A stretch of 52,073 nt of DNA from an uncultured Collinsella sp. (GTDB lineage Bacteria; Actinomycetota; Coriobacteriia; Coriobacteriales; Coriobacteriaceae). The position numbers were made by a program, and so were the translations under genes. The notes below the pieces were generated by a model. That model was not told the DNA's origin, did not search any database, and saw only the letters and a list, made by a program, of their open reading frames with translations. Below, one piece after another: positions 1 to 7,654 of the stretch. Numbering within the stretch: position 1 is the stretch's first letter; each line of letters starts with the position of its first letter. The DNA is taken from the NCBI GenBank assembly GCA_902464965.1, contig CABQLI010000006.1, positions 1 through 52,073 on the forward strand, read 5' to 3'.

Positions 1-1
1 G

Positions 2-535
2 GAGCTTGCGCTTGCCGTGGGCGATCGCGCGCCCTGGGCGCCGGCGCTGGATGGTCTGGTGCTCAACGTGCCCGCGGGTGGGCGTATCTGTGTGATGGGC
101 GCTTCGGGCATGGGCAAGTCGACGCTGCTTTCGTTGGCAGCGGGGGAGTGCGCGCCGTGCTCCATGGTGTTTCAGGATGTACGCCTGGTCGAGTCCGCCT
201 CGGCGCTGGATAACGTGCTGGTGTGCGCCGATGCGCGTGTGGATGCTTCGAGCGCCGCGGCATTGTTGCGCCTACTGGTGCCGGGAATCGACGTGCATTC
301 GCGCATGGCCGAGCTTTCGGGCGGACAGCGCCGTCGTGTCGAGATCGCTCGAGCCCTGCTGTGCCCGGGCGGCGCGGTGATTCTTGACGAGCCCTTTACC
401 GGCCTGGATGCCGCCGCGCGCGATGCGACGACCAAGGTCGTGCTCGACCTGCTCGACAGCCGCACGCTCTTGCTTGCCACGCACGATGCCACTGATGCTC
501 AGGCCCTCGATATCTCGGACATCATCACGCTCTAA
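2..535 (+). CDS. ABC transporter ATP-binding protein, 5' end outside window
   Basis: This is the nucleotide-binding subunit of an ABC transporter; it would hydrolyse ATP at the inner face of the membrane to power a permease encoded upstream of the window. The frame is open to the first base, so the N-terminus is missing; the GTG at 17 is probably internal because in-frame residues precede it. Visible motifs in order are Walker A (GASGMGKST), Q-loop (VFQD), signature (LSGGQRRR), Walker B (AVILDEP) and the H-loop (LLATHD). The segment between Walker A and the Q-loop is shorter than usual. Size and spacing resemble nitrate/sulfonate/taurine-type ATPases, but the substrate cannot be told from this subunit. 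A hairpin-rich intergenic region follows. Confidence 0.9.
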   Translation, partial: ELALAVGDRAPWAPALDGLVLNVPAGGRICVMGASGMGKSTLLSLAAGECAPCSMVFQDVRLVESASALDNVLVCADARVDASSAAALLRLLVPGIDVHSRMAELSGGQRRRVEIARALLCPGGAVILDEPFTGLDAAARDATTKVVLDLLDSRTLLLATHDATDAQALDISDIITL

Positions 536-555
536 ATACTAACTCAGCAACAAAA

Positions 556-578
556 TGATTCGTTTTCCTCCGTCCCCA
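556..578 (+). repeat. Solo arm of the 13122-13210 hairpin repeat
   Basis: This 23-base stretch matches the right arm of the long inverted repeat at 13178-13200 with a single difference (TGATTCG here, TGATCCG there). Its partner arm is absent, so it looks like a half-copy or decayed copy of that intergenic repeat. Confidence 0.7.
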
Positions 579-600
579 TGGGGTCGGGTGTGGTATTCTA

Positions 601-647
601 TCTGCGGGGTAATACTTAGGATTACCAAGTAATACCAACGCCGCAGA
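601..647. promoter_or_regulatory. Imperfect palindrome upstream of the antitoxin-like gene
   Basis: Outer arms TCTGCGG (601-607) and CCGCAGA (641-647) enclose GGTAATACTT and AAGTAATACC, which are inverted with one mismatch. It lies about 100 bases before the RelB/DinJ-like start. Such antitoxins repress their own promoters through palindromes, so this is a candidate operator; that role is inferred from position and symmetry only. Confidence 0.35.
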
Positions 648-750
648 AACAAACTCCGGATGCGGGCCAATCGGGTTGCCTTCACAGCCCGTCGCCCAGC
701 CGCGTGGCCCGCATCTATCCGCACTACCGTCGTTTCAAAAAGGAAGCGCC

Positions 751-954
751 ATGGCAGAACACATGACCCCCGTAGTCGCGAAGGTCTTGCCTGAGGAGAA
801 GGCAGCCTTCGCGGCGGCAACCCAGCTCGTGGGCACCACGCCGTCCAACGCCATCCGCATGTTTATCGCCGCGTTCAATCGCTGCGGCACCTTCCCGTTC
901 GACATCTCGCCCAGCGGGGCCTTTGGCACTGCGCCCGATTCTCATCAACAATGA
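751..954 (+). CDS. RelB/DinJ-family antitoxin-like protein, orphan
   Basis: This 67-residue protein resembles RelB/DinJ antitoxins: an N-terminal strand (TPVVAKVLPEEKAAF), a helix-turn-helix-like stretch (GTTPSNAIRMFI) and the family's PFDI ending. In the family the ribbon-helix-helix N-terminus dimerises on DNA and the C-terminus neutralises an mRNA-cleaving toxin. ATG 751 is chosen because AAAAAGGA lies just upstream; an earlier in-frame TTG at 676 has no ribosome site. No RelE/YafQ-type toxin follows; the next features are a hairpin repeat and a membrane protease. The C-terminal toxin-binding tail is very short compared with DinJ, so it may be a relic or a free-standing regulator. A palindrome upstream may be its operator. 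Confidence 0.6.
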   Translation: MAEHMTPVVAKVLPEEKAAFAAATQLVGTTPSNAIRMFIAAFNRCGTFPFDISPSGAFGTAPDSHQQ

Positions 955-967
955 CTGTCCCAAACTG

Positions 968-1025
968 CCGGCACTTGGGGACGTTCTTTTTCTGCCGGCA
1001 GTTAAGGAACGTCCCTAAGTGCCGG
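968..1025. repeat. Long hairpin repeat, GGGACGTTC type
   Basis: Arms 968-986 and 1007-1025 pair over 19 bases with one G-T wobble and include GGGACGTTC. The loop contains a second self-complementary unit, CTGCCGGCAG (992-1001), which could also pair with the CTGCCGGCA at 965-973, so two folds compete. The element ends 6 bases before the ribosome site of the protease gene. It resembles REP-type intergenic palindromes. Confidence 0.75.
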
Positions 1026-1042
1026 GTTTTGAGGAGGTTGGC

Positions 1043-1954
1043 ATGCTCAATGCGCTGGTTTGGGCACTTGCCTGTTTTGGTGTCGTCGCTGCCGATATTG
1101 CCCTGAGCATGGTTTTGTTCTCCGCGCTGGACATCGTGTCGGCGCTGACGGGTTTCCCGATCGACAACCTCGATATTCAATGGTTTCAAGCCGCTGCTCA
1201 GACGGTGTCGTTTTTGATGGCGCTGCTGTGGTGGCGCTACCTGTGGCCCCGCTCTTTCATGGCGCGCCGGCAAGGTGAGCGTCCTCTTGGCGGGGGATTG
1301 CGTAGCGCGTGGAAGCGCATTGCCTGCGTTATCGTGATCGGCTTGGCCCTGCAGGTGGTCGTTGGCTACATGACCGACGCCGTACTGTCATTGTTGCCCG
1401 ATGCCGCGGCTGATTACAGCGAGCTTGTCGAGGAAACAGGCATGGGCGACACCAGCTATCTCGCCGTCCTGACTACGGTACTCGGTGCCCCATTTTGTGA
1501 AGAGCTGCTGGTACGCGGCATTATTTTTGAGTTTTCGCTCCGAGCGTTTAACCCGCAGTGCCGCCCACTTTGGAAGCGCCGGCGTCGTGCGAGCGCGCAG
1601 GACGGCGCCATGGTGCCCTGGGCGGCCCCAAGCACGTGGGGTATCGCCGCGGCGATTGTGCTGCAGACGGCAATCTTCGGTTTTATGCATATGAACTGGG
1701 TGCAGGGCTGCTACGCCGGCGCCGCCGGCCTCATCTTTGGTTGGGTGCTCGTGACGACCGGAAAGCTCCGCTACGCGATCCTGCTGCATTTTGCCTTTAA
1801 CGCCGGGTCGTATTTGATGACGCTGCTGTGGTTCGTGAACACGCCGCTCGACGTGGCAATTACGGTCGCTATCGCCGGCGTCATCCTCGTTGAGGCAATG
1901 CGCTCGCTGCGCCACGCGTGTGGGATGGACGCAGCGAGCGCACCACTGCACTAG
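1043..1954 (+). CDS. CPBP-family intramembrane metalloprotease
   Basis: A 303-residue polytopic membrane protein of the CPBP (CAAX protease and bacteriocin-processing, 'Abi') family. The catalytic signatures are present in order: EELLVRG with the paired glutamates and arginine, FGFMHMNW with the second-motif histidine, and HFAFNAG with the third. In this family glutamates and histidines form a metal-type active site buried in the membrane. ATG 1043 is chosen because GAGGAGG lies 5 bases upstream; the longer GTG start at 1019 falls inside the preceding hairpin repeat. Several hydrophobic segments flank a basic loop (WKRRRRASA) near residue 180. It converges with ygiQ, the two genes sharing 4 bases at their stops. 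The substrate is unknown. Confidence 0.88.
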   Translation: MLNALVWALACFGVVAADIALSMVLFSALDIVSALTGFPIDNLDIQWFQAAAQTVSFLMALLWWRYLWPRSFMARRQGERPLGGGLRSAWKRIACVIVIGLALQVVVGYMTDAVLSLLPDAAADYSELVEETGMGDTSYLAVLTTVLGAPFCEELLVRGIIFEFSLRAFNPQCRPLWKRRRRASAQDGAMVPWAAPSTWGIAAAIVLQTAIFGFMHMNWVQGCYAGAAGLIFGWVLVTTGKLRYAILLHFAFNAGSYLMTLLWFVNTPLDVAITVAIAGVILVEAMRSLRHACGMDAASAPLH

Positions 1955-4092
1955 TTGCGACGTCCGCCTCCGTTGGCGCCCTGACGTCCCTGGGCCGCGC
2001 GGTTACGGCCGGCGGTGTTCTGCGCACGTGACATGCCGCCGTGGCCCTTGCTGCCCTTGGGCCCCTTGCCGGCGGCGCCACCGTGGGCCTTGCCGCCCTT
2101 CTTGCCAGTGCCGTGTCCGCCGCTGGCCGATGTCTCGCCCGGGCGTGGTGGCACGGGACGGATCAGGCAATGCTTGGTGTAGCCAATCAGATCGCGGCGG
2201 CCGGCCTTCTCCAGCGCCTCGCGCACGAGCTTGTAGTTCTCGGGTTTGCGATATTGGATGAGCGCGCGCTGCATGGCCTTCTCGTGCGGGTCGCGCGCCA
2301 CGTAGATCGGCTGCATGGTACGCGGATCCACGTCGGTGTAGTACATGCAGGTCGACATGGTGGACGGCGTGGGGTAGAAGTCCTGCACCTGCTCGGGCAT
2401 GTAGCCCATGTCGCGCACGGCCTCGGCAAGGTCCACAGCTTCCTTCATGGTCGAGCCGGGATGGCTCGAGATCAGGTATGGCACCACGTATTGCTTGAGT
2501 CCGTATTCGCGGTTCAGGCGTTCAAATTTACGGCAGAACGCGTCGTAGACGGCGCGGCTCGGCTTGCCCATCACGGACAGCACCGCGTCGCTCACGTGCT
2601 CGGGCGCTACGCGCAGCTGGCCCGAGACATGGTGCTCCAGCAGCTCGCGCAAAAACTCGTCCGAGGCGTCGGCCATGGTGTAGTCAAAGCGGATGCCGCT
2701 GCGGACGAAGACCTTCTTGACGCCCGGCAGCTGGCGCAGGTCGCGCAGCAACTGCGTGTAGCCGCTCTCGTCGACCACCATGTTCTTGCATACGCTCGGC
2801 CACAGGCAGCGCTTGTTCTTGCACACGCCGTGCTTGAGCTGCTTGTCGCAGGCAGGGCGGCTAAAGTTGGCCGTCGGCCCGCCCACGTCGTTGATGTAGC
2901 CCTTAAACTCGGGGTCGCGCGTGAGCAGCTCGGCCTCGCGCATGATTGAATCGTGGCTGCGCATCTGCAGTACGCGGCCCTGGTGGAAGGTGAGGGCGCA
3001 AAACGAGCACTCGCCAAAACAGCCGCGGTTGGAGCTGATGGAAAACTTGATTTCGGCAAAGGCCGGCACGCCGCCTGCCGCGTCGTAGTCGGGATGCCAA
3101 TCGCGTGCGTAGGGGAGCTCGGCCACCTCGTCCATCTCATCGGTGGTGAGCGTCGCCGACGGCGGGTTCTGCACCACATAGACGCTGTTGGGGTAGGGCT
3201 CTACCAGGCGATGTCCGGTGATGGGGTCCATATTCTGCTGTTGCACGTTAAAGCTACGCGCGTAGTTGAGCTTATCGGCGGCAAGGTCGTCCCAGCTGGG
3301 CAGCAGGTCGTAATCGTAGACCTCGTCGAGCGAGCCTGTGCGGTAAACAGTGCCGTTGATATAGGTGATCTGGTCGACGGGCAGTCCCGCGTCGAGCGCG
3401 TCGGCGATCTCGACGATCGCGTGCTCGCCCATGCCGTAGATGAGGATGTCGGCACCCGAGTCGAGCAGTACCGAGCGCTTGAGCTTGTCCTGCCAGTAGT
3501 CGTAGTGGGCCAGACGGCGCAGGCTCGCCTCGATGCCGCCGATAATGATGGGAGCATCCTTGAACGTCTGGCGGATGAGATTTCCGTAGACCGTGACGGC
3601 TCGGTTGGGACGGCGCCCCTCCTCGCCACCGGGGGTATAGGCGTCGGTGTGGCGGCGGTGCTTGGTCACCGAATAGTGGTTGACCATGGAGTCCATGTTG
3701 CCGGCACTGACGAGAAAGCCCAGGCGTGGCTCGCCGAGCACGGTGATGCTGGCGGGGTCGGTCCAGTCGGGCTGGCAGATGATGCCCACTTTGTAGCCGT
3801 GCGCGTCGAGGACGCGGCTGACGATGGCCATGCCAAAGCTGGGATGGTCCACGTAGGCGTCGCCGCAGATGTAGACAAAGTCGCACTGGTCCCAGCCGCG
3901 CGCATCCATGTCGGCGCGGCTGACGGGGAGGAACTTATCGCGGCCCGGTCGCCAGGGGCGGGCGGGCGTCGCTTGGGAATGCTTGGTGCGGGCGACCGTG
4001 GCCTGGGCCTTGCCGCCACGCTTTTGCTGCTGGCCCTGTTTGCCCTGTTGACTGCGCTGGTTGTTCTGAGCGTGCTGAGGCTTTTTTGCCAC
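1951..4092 (-). CDS. ygiQ: YgiQ-family radical SAM protein
   Basis: A 713-residue radical SAM protein of the YgiQ family (UPF0313), whose reaction is not established. The iron-sulfur motif CFGECSFC (CxxxCxxC) lies near residue 360, preceded by the family's conserved N-terminal domain and followed by the DUF3362-type C-terminal part. GTG 4092 is preferred: GGGAGGAA lies 4 bases upstream on this strand, whereas the ATG at 4104 would place that site inside the gene. The first 50 residues are rich in Gln, Lys and Ala, and the last 50 are a Gly/Lys/Arg-rich tail, both low-complexity and basic, suggesting nucleic-acid contact. The gene converges on the protease gene with overlapping stops and is divergent from the DUF1275 gene. 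Confidence 0.93.
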   Translation of the reverse strand: MAKKPQHAQNNQRSQQGKQGQQQKRGGKAQATVARTKHSQATPARPWRPGRDKFLPVSRADMDARGWDQCDFVYICGDAYVDHPSFGMAIVSRVLDAHGYKVGIICQPDWTDPASITVLGEPRLGFLVSAGNMDSMVNHYSVTKHRRHTDAYTPGGEEGRRPNRAVTVYGNLIRQTFKDAPIIIGGIEASLRRLAHYDYWQDKLKRSVLLDSGADILIYGMGEHAIVEIADALDAGLPVDQITYINGTVYRTGSLDEVYDYDLLPSWDDLAADKLNYARSFNVQQQNMDPITGHRLVEPYPNSVYVVQNPPSATLTTDEMDEVAELPYARDWHPDYDAAGGVPAFAEIKFSISSNRGCFGECSFCALTFHQGRVLQMRSHDSIMREAELLTRDPEFKGYINDVGGPTANFSRPACDKQLKHGVCKNKRCLWPSVCKNMVVDESGYTQLLRDLRQLPGVKKVFVRSGIRFDYTMADASDEFLRELLEHHVSGQLRVAPEHVSDAVLSVMGKPSRAVYDAFCRKFERLNREYGLKQYVVPYLISSHPGSTMKEAVDLAEAVRDMGYMPEQVQDFYPTPSTMSTCMYYTDVDPRTMQPIYVARDPHEKAMQRALIQYRKPENYKLVREALEKAGRRDLIGYTKHCLIRPVPPRPGETSASGGHGTGKKGGKAHGGAAGKGPKGSKGHGGMSRAQNTAGRNRAAQGRQGANGGGRRN

Positions 4093-4130
4093 GATTCCTC
4101 CCATTGTTAGTATGCTGCACGTAATTGTAA

Positions 4131-4163
4131 CCAGTCTTTTTGGGACGGCGCTAAAAAGACTGG
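4131..4163. repeat. Hairpin repeat between divergent genes
   Basis: Perfect 11-base arms CCAGTCTTTTT (4131-4141) and AAAAAGACTGG (4153-4163) flank an 11-base spacer containing GGGACGG. It lies between ygiQ and the DUF1275 gene. The shared GGGACG core links it loosely to other hairpins in the window; a terminator role is unlikely because neither gene ends here. Confidence 0.6.
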
Positions 4164-4342
4164 TGGAGTACACGAGGCGTCGGGTGTCGGCGCCGCGCCC
4201 ACCGTTTGTTTCCAGACTGTGTATCTGCGCGTTGGAGAACCCGTCTCGTGCCCACGCCATGTTGTCAATGGGTTACAGTATGAACGGCGGCTATGTTTCC
4301 GCCAACGCACGAGAGAGTCGTCAACAAGGAGGATGCACGACG

Positions 4343-5062
4343 ATGCAGCGTGCCAAACAGATATCGGAGTCCATTGAGCTGGGCATCATCTTGGCGCTCG
4401 CCGGTGGCTTTATGGATGTGTATTCGTACATTGGGCGCGACCATGTTTTCGCCAACGCGCAGACGGGCAACATCTTGCTCGTGGGCGTGAGCATCTCAGA
4501 GGGCAATTGGGCACTTGCGGGTCGCTATTTTTTCCCTGTGGTGTCGTTTGCCGTGGGCATTATGCTTGCCGACCTGGTGCATGAGCGGTTTGGCAGCGTG
4601 ATTCACTGGCGCCAGGTGACGGTGTTTTTTGAAGCCGTTATCTTGCTGGGCGTGAGCTTTATCCCGGGCGGCGATTTCAACCTGCTCGCCAACTGCCTCA
4701 CCTCGTTTGCCTGCGGTATGCAGGTCGAGAGCTTCCGCAAGATCCACGGTCACGGCATCGCCACGACCATGTGCATCGGTAACCTGCGCAATGCGCTGCA
4801 AAACGTGGACGATTACATCATCACCCACAAGCGCGGCTTTTTGGAAAACGGCGCGCTGTACTTTGGCGTGATCTTTACCTTTGTGTTTGGCGCCGTGCTG
4901 GGCAACTGGTGTATTGAGCGCATGGGGCTGCACTCCATTGCGGTGGCGAGCGTGCTGCTGTTTATCGCGTTTGCCATCATGTTTATCGACCGCGAGCGCG
5001 ACTTGCACAGGAAATGGGCCCGCATCATAGCTGACTGGCAGACCGCGAGTCTTAAGCGCTAA
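4343..5062 (+). CDS. DUF1275 (YoaK-family) membrane protein
   Basis: A 239-residue integral membrane protein of the DUF1275/YoaK family. The hallmark N-terminal region ALAGGFMDVYSYI followed by FANAQTGNILLVGV is clear, and hydrophobic segments continue to the C-terminus. The function of this family is not established; a small-molecule transporter role is often guessed. ATG 4343 is chosen because AAGGAGG sits about ten bases upstream and homologues start near this point; the frame stays open to 4112 but without a ribosome site or conserved sequence. It is divergent from ygiQ and is followed by a perfect 21-base inverted repeat and an AT-rich gene, so it appears monocistronic. Confidence 0.85.
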   Translation: MQRAKQISESIELGIILALAGGFMDVYSYIGRDHVFANAQTGNILLVGVSISEGNWALAGRYFFPVVSFAVGIMLADLVHERFGSVIHWRQVTVFFEAVILLGVSFIPGGDFNLLANCLTSFACGMQVESFRKIHGHGIATTMCIGNLRNALQNVDDYIITHKRGFLENGALYFGVIFTFVFGAVLGNWCIERMGLHSIAVASVLLFIAFAIMFIDRERDLHRKWARIIADWQTASLKR

Positions 5063-5070
5063 GGTGCATT

Positions 5071-5127
5071 TTCGTAACAACATTCAGGAGCCAGAAAAAC
5101 TATCTAGCTCCTGAATGTTGTTACGAA
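5071..5127. repeat. Perfect 21-base inverted repeat
   Basis: Arms 5071-5091 and 5107-5127 are perfectly complementary over 21 bases around a 15-base loop. No T tract follows on either strand, so a simple intrinsic terminator is doubtful. It sits exactly at the border between normal-GC DNA and the AT-rich LURP-one-related gene. Confidence 0.8.
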
Positions 5128-5141
5128 CTGCTTTTTGCGAT

Positions 5142-5681
5142 TTATTCGAGATGCTCTTCAATCCGAGCCCTAAGAAGGGCAATGGCTGTAGGTATTCCAA
5201 TTGCGGCGGCTAATTCGGCTTTATCCAAAACCTGTATGCTAAAGCACGATTGTTTATCACATTGAAGGACGATAACTGAAGATAGTTTCACTTCCCGTTG
5301 GCTGAATATATCGTAATCTCCAAATAGGAAGTTACCTTTTATTGTGTAATTCGGTATGTTCGTTACGCACTTCATCTCAAGTCTGTTTAGACCATAATCG
5401 AACACCGCAACTTCCTTGTGTTCGATGATGAGCGCAACCCTGGGCATGTTGCTAAAACCACCGTCGACGACAGTGAAGAGTTTTTCATTTGCATCGTCAT
5501 AAACGGTATATTTAAGACTCAATAGCTGTCCTAGTGGACCCGTGAACCCATGTTTTTTGATGTTGAGGTTGTTTCCCGCTGGGTTGATGAGAGCCAGAGT
5601 ATGCGGATAAGGGTTACCTTCAATTGAGATTTGATATTCGTTTGTAGCCGTCTTGCTCGATTTAGGACCACTAGCCACCAT
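5142..5681 (-). CDS. LURP-one-related (YxjI-type) family protein
   Basis: A 179-residue protein with the beta-rich pattern of the LURP-one-related/YxjI family, whose fold resembles Tubby and phospholipid scramblase. Alternating strands such as YTVYDDANEKLFTV, EVAVFDYGLNRLEMK and YTIKGNFLFGDYDI fit the family's 12-stranded barrel, and the C-terminal hydrophobic helix (AAAIGIPTAIALLRA) fits its central helix. The biological role in bacteria is unknown. The start ATG at 5681 has GAGG about nine bases upstream. Base composition is strikingly lower in GC than all neighbours and codon choice is AT-leaning, which suggests recent transfer. It stands alone, with a perfect inverted repeat downstream and AT-rich non-coding DNA upstream. 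Confidence 0.6.
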   Translation of the reverse strand: MVASGPKSSKTATNEYQISIEGNPYPHTLALINPAGNNLNIKKHGFTGPLGQLLSLKYTVYDDANEKLFTVVDGGFSNMPRVALIIEHKEVAVFDYGLNRLEMKCVTNIPNYTIKGNFLFGDYDIFSQREVKLSSVIVLQCDKQSCFSIQVLDKAELAAAIGIPTAIALLRARIEEHLE

Positions 5682-5829
5682 GTGTCATCGCCTCGATCGA
5701 ATTGGAACCGTCTTCTGCTTCGTGCGGAGAATTACGCTGTACGTTGCAGTAGATGCAGCTGCAATAACCGCATGGGCAATTTCTAACAAAATGAATGACG
5801 TTATTTGCTGCATGCATGTTATTCAATAC

Positions 5830-5858
5830 AAAGTATCTATTTATAAACGTATTGTCAA
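5830..5858 (-). promoter_or_regulatory. Candidate promoter of the LURP-one-related gene
   Basis: On the minus strand a perfect -35 hexamer TTGACA (5853-5858) is followed 17 bases later by TACTTT (5830-5835), a weak -10. The region is very AT-rich. It would start transcription about 145 bases before the gene. Confidence 0.35.
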
Positions 5859-5881
5859 ACATATATTGCTAAAACAGAAAC

Positions 5882-6093
5882 AATTTATAGACTGAGTCGG
5901 TCGTATTCTTTGGGCGATTGCTCCTATAATCTAGCCTTCGCTGCTGTCGGGAGGGAAGGACTAAGGCTCCGTTATTCTGTTGAACCGCTTTAACACCTTT
6001 GACGTTCTCACGCGTTTTTTGTTTCAAAAGCGTTAGGATGGGACTTATAGTGCGGGGCGTAACGGGTGCCCCGCGCACGATAGGAGGCTATCA
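5882..6093. other. Intergenic leader region before the alcohol dehydrogenase
   Basis: No gene is seen from 5682 to 6093. The first 200 bases are AT-rich and belong with the LURP-one-related insert; a TATAAT hexamer at 5925-5930 has no clear -35 partner. The last 90 bases hold the dehydrogenase promoter and a leader hairpin. Confidence 0.4.
6022..6051 (+). promoter_or_regulatory. Candidate promoter of the alcohol dehydrogenase gene
   Basis: TTTCAA (6022-6027) and TATAGT (6046-6051) are separated by 18 bases. Immediately downstream a short hairpin, GCGGGGC (6052-6058) with GCCCCGC (6068-6074), would sit at the 5' end of the transcript, which may stabilise it. Confidence 0.4.
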
Positions 6094-7260
6094 ATGGCTA
6101 ATCGTTTCGTTCTCAACACCATCTCTTATCATGGTTCCGGCGCCATCAAGGAGATCCCCGGCGAGCTCCAGCGTCGCGGCTACAAGAAGATCTTCGTCTG
6201 CTCCGACCCCGATCTGGTCAAGTTTGGCGTTACCGCTAAGGTGACCGACGAGCTCGACGCTGCCGGCATTGCTTGGAGCCTCTACTCCGAGATCAAGCCC
6301 AACCCCACCATCCAGAACGTCAAGGACGGCGTCGAGGCCTTCAAGGCCGCCGAGGCCGACGCTATCGTGACCATCGGTGGCGGCTCCTCCATGGACACCG
6401 CCAAGGCTATCGGCATCATCATCAACAACCCCGAGTTCGCCGATGTCCGCAGCCTCGAGGGCGTTGCTCCCACTAAGAACCACGCCGTGTTCACCATCGC
6501 CGTACCGACGACCGCCGGTACCGCCGCCGAGGTGACCATCAACTACGTCATCACCGACCCCGAGAAGGTCCGCAAGTTCGTGTGCGTCGACACCAACGAC
6601 GCCCCCGAGGTCGCCGTCGTCGACCCCGACATGATGGCCTCCATGCCCGCCGGCCTGACCGCCTCCACCGGCATGGACGCTCTGACCCACGCCATCGAGG
6701 GCTACACCACCAAGGGCGCCTGGGAGCTTTCCGACATGTTCCACTTTGAGGCCATTAAGCTGATCAGCGAGAACCTGCGCGACTCCGTTGCCGAGGCCAA
6801 GTCCGGTCAGCCCGGCTCCGGCCGCGAGGGCATGGCTCTTGGCCAGTATGTTGCTGGCATGGGCTTCTCCAATGTCGGCCTGGGCATCGACCACGCCATG
6901 GCTCACACCCTGTCCGCTCACTACGACACCCCGCACGGCGTTGCTTGCGCCATGCTGCTGCCGATCGCCATGGAGTTCAACAAGCCGGTTTGCGCCGAGC
7001 GCCTGGCCAAGGTTGCCGTCGCCATGGGCGTTGACACCACGGGCATGAGCACCGACGAGGCTGCCGATGCTGCCATTGCCGCCGTCAAGCAGCTTTCCGC
7101 CGACGTGAACATCCCGCACGTCTGCGAGGCCATGAAGGCTGACGAGATCGAGGTCCTGGCCAAGGACGCCATGGCCGATGCCTGCTTCCCGGGCAACCCG
7201 CGCGAGGCGACGCTCGACGATGTCATCGAGCTCTTCAAGAAGATCTGCCCGGCTGCCTAG
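6094..7260 (+). CDS. Iron-containing (type III) alcohol dehydrogenase
   Basis: A 388-residue group III alcohol dehydrogenase that interconverts an aldehyde and an alcohol with NAD(P)H in the cytoplasm, typically to re-oxidise NADH in fermentation. The nucleotide motif GGGSSMDTAKA is near residue 96. The metal ligands of the family are visible: the Asp and His in MDALTHAIEGY near residue 195, and the two histidines in GIDHAMAHTLSAHYDTPHG near 265-280. Length is typical. Codon use is extremely biased towards C-ending codons, unlike most neighbours, which suggests very high expression. GGAGG lies just before the ATG. It is monocistronic, with a leader hairpin and a strong terminator. Butanol, propanediol or lactaldehyde are all possible substrates. 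Confidence 0.93.
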   Translation: MANRFVLNTISYHGSGAIKEIPGELQRRGYKKIFVCSDPDLVKFGVTAKVTDELDAAGIAWSLYSEIKPNPTIQNVKDGVEAFKAAEADAIVTIGGGSSMDTAKAIGIIINNPEFADVRSLEGVAPTKNHAVFTIAVPTTAGTAAEVTINYVITDPEKVRKFVCVDTNDAPEVAVVDPDMMASMPAGLTASTGMDALTHAIEGYTTKGAWELSDMFHFEAIKLISENLRDSVAEAKSGQPGSGREGMALGQYVAGMGFSNVGLGIDHAMAHTLSAHYDTPHGVACAMLLPIAMEFNKPVCAERLAKVAVAMGVDTTGMSTDEAADAAIAAVKQLSADVNIPHVCEAMKADEIEVLAKDAMADACFPGNPREATLDDVIELFKKICPAA

Positions 7261-7313
7261 CCCAGTTTGGTGGTCCTTCGCCCGTAGGCATATAGTCTTT
7301 TGACTTGCCGCTG

Positions 7314-7345
7314 GCCCCGCCGCGCTACGCGCGGCGGGGCTTTTT
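7314..7345 (+). terminator. Strong intrinsic terminator of the alcohol dehydrogenase gene
   Basis: A perfect 12-base-pair GC-rich stem (7314-7325 with 7329-7340) with a 3-base loop is followed by TTTTT. Confidence 0.92.
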
Positions 7346-7420
7346 GTGCCGCGTCGATGCCCCGAGATGGGTAAAGCCAAGGCATACCGCCCGCTGCGGA
7401 TAGGTGGTGCACTTCCCAGC

Positions 7421-7460
7421 GTGCATTTTTGGGAGTATTCAGCAGACTCTGAAAAATGCA
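7421..7460. repeat. Hairpin motif with GAGTATTC core
   Basis: TGCATTTTT (7422-7430) pairs with AAAAATGCA (7452-7460); inside, GAGT (7433-7436) can pair with ACTC (7446-7449). The core GGAGTATTC recurs inverted at 7630-7654. Confidence 0.55.
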
Positions 7461-7629
7461 TAGCGTTGTGAACGGGCCGTAGTGGTCCGCAGGCGCCCAT
7501 CGACAGCCATTGCGGACGGACTATCGATGACCGGAGGGGTTGTCGCTGCAGTTTCTGCTTTGCGACGACCTGCAACCTTGCTGTAGCCGCGTCGTTTTGT
7601 CGTTTGTGATGGGGCCGTTGGGGGCCGCG

Positions 7630-7654
7630 GTGCAGAATACTCCGTTTTTTGCAC
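7630..7654. repeat. Inverted partner copy of the GAGTATTC motif
   Basis: Read on the minus strand this 25-base motif begins with GTGCA, carries GGAGTATTCTGCA and so matches 7421-7444 in layout. It is bounded by GTGCA and TGCAC. Confidence 0.5.

Noticed and set aside
5071..5127. The 21-base inverted repeat as an intrinsic terminator for both flanking genes
   Set aside because: The stem is long and not GC-rich, the loop is large and no T tract follows on either strand; a repeat element fits better.
5671..5862. A 63-codon Cys-rich minus-strand frame overlapping the LURP-one-related start
   Set aside because: The best promoter (-35 at 5853-5858) lies within its first codons, so its start would probably not be transcribed, and it lacks a ribosome site.
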